From assembly GCA_030639305.1 (NCBI GenBank), contig DAOWCY010000191.1, positions 1 through 13,753 of the forward strand: a stretch of DNA of 13,753 nucleotides, given 5' to 3'. Made by a program: the position numbers and the translations under genes. Position 1 is the first letter of the stretch, and each line of letters starts with the position of its first letter. The notes beneath the pieces were generated by a model. That model did not search any database and was not told the DNA's origin. It worked only from the letters and a program-made list of their open reading frames with translations. The stretch comes from JAGLQA01 sp023135565. GTDB lineage: Bacteria > Acidobacteriota > Aminicenantia > UBA2199. Below are positions 11,686 to 13,753 of the stretch, piece by piece.

Positions 11686-13281
11686 CTACTTCTTGAATAC
11701 CAGCTTCACTTCTCCTTTTTTGCCTAATTGTATTAGGTCATCCGGGCCCACCATAGACTCCTTGATTTTTTCTCCGTTTACATACGTGCCGTTTGTGGAA
11801 CCTAAGTCTAATAGGAAAAATTGTCCGCCTTTGGGGAGTATTTTAAGATGAGTCTTGGAGACGATGTCCTTGGCGACGTGCACCGTGGCTGCCGTGGCAT
11901 CCCGGCCTACGATTAAACCATTAGACGTCACTCCGAAAGTTCCCTTATCCTGGCCGTCAACCAGCACCGTCACGCTGCCTACGGCATCGATCTCTAATAG
12001 GGTGCCCGTATCTTCCACCACCCTGGTTTTATCTATGGCTGCAACTGCCGGGGCTCCTGCCACAGCCGGGGCCGCCGCTGCCCGTTTAGACGAAGGGAAA
12101 AGCGCCATTTTTAACACTAACAGGATTAAAAAAACCAGTACCACCGCTATAATAACGATTAGTTTGTTCTGTGTCCATATCTTTTCGAGAAATCCCATTT
12201 CACTGATGCGGCGCAAAATCATCTGCTGCAGTTTTTCCAGGTCGGGTTGGTTCTTCATGTAAGCCAGGGCCGTGTTCACATGAGCCCGGGCAGCGAACCA
12301 CCTCTTCTCCCAAACCGCGTCCATCAACCGGTTAAATACTTTGGTGAAATCGGAAGTCTTATTGATTTCGATACCTGTTTCCCTGATGAATTCTTTGGCT
12401 GTATTGATTGGCACACAGAAAAGGAAAGAATCGTCTACGCCATAAGAGAGAACACCTATTGCCCGCCCTTTGGAATCCACGGTAGGGCCGCCGGAATTAC
12501 CGTGAGAGGCGGCGGCATCATGCTGGATAACCGCCATGCCTTTATAATCGGTCTTAAGAGCGGAAATAGCGCCGGCCGTAATCGAAGGTTTTATGGCGTT
12601 TTCTTTGCCCAACAGGGGAAAGCGGCTGGGGTCCACTTTAGCCGGGAAGCCGATAGTAAAAATTTTCTGCTGCAAAGTTAATATGGATGAATCTCCTAAC
12701 ATAAGCACCGGGCAATTGTCCCGCTCGATTTTTAGAACGGCAATATCTTTGCCCCCTTCCGGGATGGAGGGGCTGTACTTTTTTATTTCGAATCTATGTG
12801 TTTCGGAGTTGGAGAGCAATATATAATTAATACTGTTGTGTTCCGCCACAATGGGATTCCGGGCGTTTCTAAACCTCTGATACTCGGCCTGTGTCTCGGT
12901 ATTCGAAGGCGCTCTGCCGCGGCTTTTTTTAAACTGCGCAATAATGCTGTTTATGAAATAATTGTAAGCCACCTTGTTGGCATACCCGGGTTTGTCCTTA
13001 TTGTATTCCAGGAAAGACGCCACTACGTGGCCATTGGTAACTAAGTAACCCTCGGAATTGATAAAAAAACCGCTGCCGGAACCGTAATAAGGGATCTGGA
13101 TAGTTTGCCCGTTTTTCAAGGAAACTTTTACGTACATACCGCTGTAGATCAATACTACAGCCGGTATGGTGCGGTAGGCTGTCATCTGTTCCTGCGTGAG
13201 TTTCTCGGCGCTTGCGGAAGAGAATTTCGTGCAAATAAAAGTAATTAAAATTAAAACAAAAAGCCACTTTCTTGTATGCAT
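11686..13281 (-). CDS. exported trypsin/HtrA-like protease with membrane anchor and FHA domain
   Basis: The 531-residue protein starts with a hydrophobic signal segment (6-18) and a possible cleavage site after SASA (22-25). A trypsin-like domain follows with the full triad: H85 (VTNGHVV), D179 (GGKDIAVLK) and S263 (HGNSGGP). Residues about 310-365 look helical. One membrane segment (373-391) and an Ala/Pro-rich linker (400-415) lead to an FHA domain (about 440-528) with GR (459-460), S475/H478 and the LGSTNGTYVNG signature (493-503). The likely topology is protease outside and phosphothreonine-binding FHA inside, so it could pass signals across the membrane. There is no PDZ domain as in DegP. 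ATG at 13281 has AGGAGG six bases upstream. No Ser/Thr kinase is nearby. Confidence 0.9.
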   Translation of the reverse strand: MHTRKWLFVLILITFICTKFSSASAEKLTQEQMTAYRTIPAVVLIYSGMYVKVSLKNGQTIQIPYYGSGSGFFINSEGYLVTNGHVVASFLEYNKDKPGYANKVAYNYFINSIIAQFKKSRGRAPSNTETQAEYQRFRNARNPIVAEHNSINYILLSNSETHRFEIKKYSPSIPEGGKDIAVLKIERDNCPVLMLGDSSILTLQQKIFTIGFPAKVDPSRFPLLGKENAIKPSITAGAISALKTDYKGMAVIQHDAAASHGNSGGPTVDSKGRAIGVLSYGVDDSFLFCVPINTAKEFIRETGIEINKTSDFTKVFNRLMDAVWEKRWFAARAHVNTALAYMKNQPDLEKLQQMILRRISEMGFLEKIWTQNKLIVIIAVVLVFLILLVLKMALFPSSKRAAAAPAVAGAPAVAAIDKTRVVEDTGTLLEIDAVGSVTVLVDGQDKGTFGVTSNGLIVGRDATAATVHVAKDIVSKTHLKILPKGGQFFLLDLGSTNGTYVNGEKIKESMVGPDDLIQLGKKGEVKLVFKK

Positions 13282-13305
13282 CTTATACCTCCTTTAAAAA
13301 TAAGC

Positions 13306-13371
13306 CGTTACATGGCGGTAACGAGTAATGTGTTTTAAATTTTGCAAAATTTCACCACCGGGTGAGTTCAT
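13306..13371 (-). promoter_or_regulatory. structured leader element of the protease gene
   Basis: On the minus strand ATGAACTC (13371-13364) is followed by the 16-bp palindrome AAATTTTGCAAAATTT (13352-13337) and then the hairpin CGTTAC-[CGCCAT]-GTAACG (13323-13306). This order matches the hyd leader at 5464-5526. The last hairpin ends 12 bases before the SD and is followed by GGCTTATTTTT, so it could act on termination or on ribosome access. CCGGG (13379-13375) and CCCGG (13362-13358) can put ATGAACTC in a hairpin loop. Confidence 0.5.
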
Positions 13372-13400
13372 TTTCCCGGGGCCTTTCATAGGGTCTGCCT

Positions 13401-13443
13401 ATGCGTGCCCGCACGCAGAAAGGTGCGGACGCCGTCCGCTTTT
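13401..13443. repeat. tandem palindromes with the 22-bp repeat, copy 2
   Basis: GCGTGC-CC-GCACGC (13403-13416) is followed by the 22-bp palindromic repeat (13422-13443) that also lies inside hydB at 5291-5312. Both are in the transcribed leader of the protease gene. A further small hairpin is CATAGG/CCTATG (13387-13403). Confidence 0.7.
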
Positions 13444-13484
13444 GAAGTACGCTTAACTTTGTCATTTTCAGTACCTGGACATTT

Positions 13485-13514
13485 ATTATACCATGAAAGA
13501 AATAAAAATCGCAA
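13485..13514 (-). promoter_or_regulatory. predicted extended -10 promoter of the protease gene
   Basis: On the minus strand TTGCGA (13514-13509) and TATAAT (13490-13485) are 18 bases apart, with TGG directly before the -10. Transcription should start near 13478 and give a leader of about 195 bases with five or six hairpins. The block matches the PAS kinase promoter at 7792-7821 in sequence and spacing. Confidence 0.65.
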
Positions 13515-13593
13515 CATTATTATGAATCCGGTCAAATTTTCCGGCCGGTTTTACCGGGAAAAAGGTTTCTTGCCTGCCATGAAATTACTTTGC

Positions 13594-13610
13594 CTTGCCT
13601 CCGGCGGCCC
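13594..13610. repeat. 17-bp repeat shared with 8542-8558
   Basis: CTTGCCTCCGGCGGCCC matches 8542-8558 exactly. Its inner part recurs inverted at 13695-13706 (GCCGCCGGAGGC) in the adjacent element. Confidence 0.65.
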
Positions 13611-13612
13611 TG

Positions 13613-13734
13613 CAATACTGTTGCCTTAAGGCTTGGTGTGTTTTGCGAAGCAATAATGGGGGTCCAGGGGGAGCCTCCCCCTGGCCCTCGGAGAGCCGCC
13701 GGAGGCATCTTTTCTCCTTAAAGCAACAGTATTG
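13613..13734. repeat. 122-bp element with 19-bp terminal inverted repeats (MITE-like)
   Basis: The ends CAATACTGTTGCCTTAAGG (13613-13631) and its inverted partner (13716-13734) match at 18 of 19 bases. At the centre two perfect 10-bp arms, CCAGGGGGAG and CTCCCCCTGG, flank one C (13664-13684). A small hairpin TTGC-GAA-GCAA lies at 13643-13653. No coding frame is evident. It may be a miniature transposable or extragenic palindromic element. The flanking bases show no clear target-site duplication. Confidence 0.65.
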
Positions 13735-13739
13735 GGCGG

Positions 13740-13753
13740 CCCTGCCGGGGGCC
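13740..13753. repeat. start of a further copy of the dispersed repeat
   Basis: CCCTGCCGGGGGCC is identical to the GC-rich end of the 54-bp repeat (8598-8611) in the same orientation and is cut by the window edge, so the AT-rich part would follow outside. Confidence 0.55.

Noticed and set aside
13405..13629. Plus-strand frame of 74 residues at the right side
   Set aside because: It runs through palindromic repeats and the protease promoter, has no good SD and shows no domain-like pattern.
1..13753. CRISPR array, tRNA or rRNA gene, insertion sequence with transposase
   Set aside because: No regularly spaced direct repeats, no recognisable tRNA T-arm/acceptor pattern, no rRNA stretch and no transposase-like protein were seen.

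Overview
The window looks like the chromosome of an anaerobic bacterium. It carries an oxygen-sensitive type of cytoplasmic [NiFe] hydrogenase next to ordinary bacterial housekeeping genes (def, fmt, rsmB). Strong Shine-Dalgarno (SD) sites and near-consensus sigma70/sigmaA promoters would suit a clostridial (Bacillota) genome, but nothing in the sequence fixes the phylum, and candidate phyla such as Omnitrophota or Elusimicrobiota are not excluded. Almost all genes lie on the minus strand. One small gene (8062-8406) is on the plus strand.

Reading the minus strand from right to left: (1) 13281-11686 encodes an exported trypsin/HtrA-like protease joined through one membrane segment to a cytoplasmic FHA domain, with a long hairpin-rich leader. 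(2) 11545-8645 is def-fmt-rsmB. It is driven by a perfect TTGACA-N17-TATAAT promoter placed so close to the def start codon that the mRNA should be leaderless. (3) 8645-7659 is a mostly intergenic island with palindromic repeats, a strong plus-strand promoter, a GC-rich structured leader and the small unknown gene. (4) 7658-5652 is a membrane PAS-PAS-HisKA_2 histidine kinase whose leader contains a terminator/antiterminator pair. (5) 5361-231 is a six-gene operon: hydB-hydG-hydD-hydA, then a sensorless histidine kinase and a receiver-only response regulator. (6) The left edge holds a plus-strand terminator of a gene mostly outside the window.

The four hyd products form a soluble heterotetrameric group 3b-like (sulfhydrogenase/NAD(P)-linked) hydrogenase. 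HydA carries the NiFe site, HydD the FeS relay, HydG the FAD/NAD(P) site and HydB extra FeS clusters. A bare kinase-receiver pair in the same transcription unit suggests a link between H2 or redox state and phosphotransfer.

The least ordinary signals are regulatory. The leaders of the hyd operon and of the protease gene share a hairpin with an identical CGCCAU loop and compensatory stem changes. The promoters of the protease gene and the PAS kinase share an extended -35/-10 block with the same spacing. Other points of note are the leaderless def promoter, a HydA that ends exactly at the maturation histidine, and palindromic repeats that run into coding sequence (hydB N-terminus, rsmB C-terminus).
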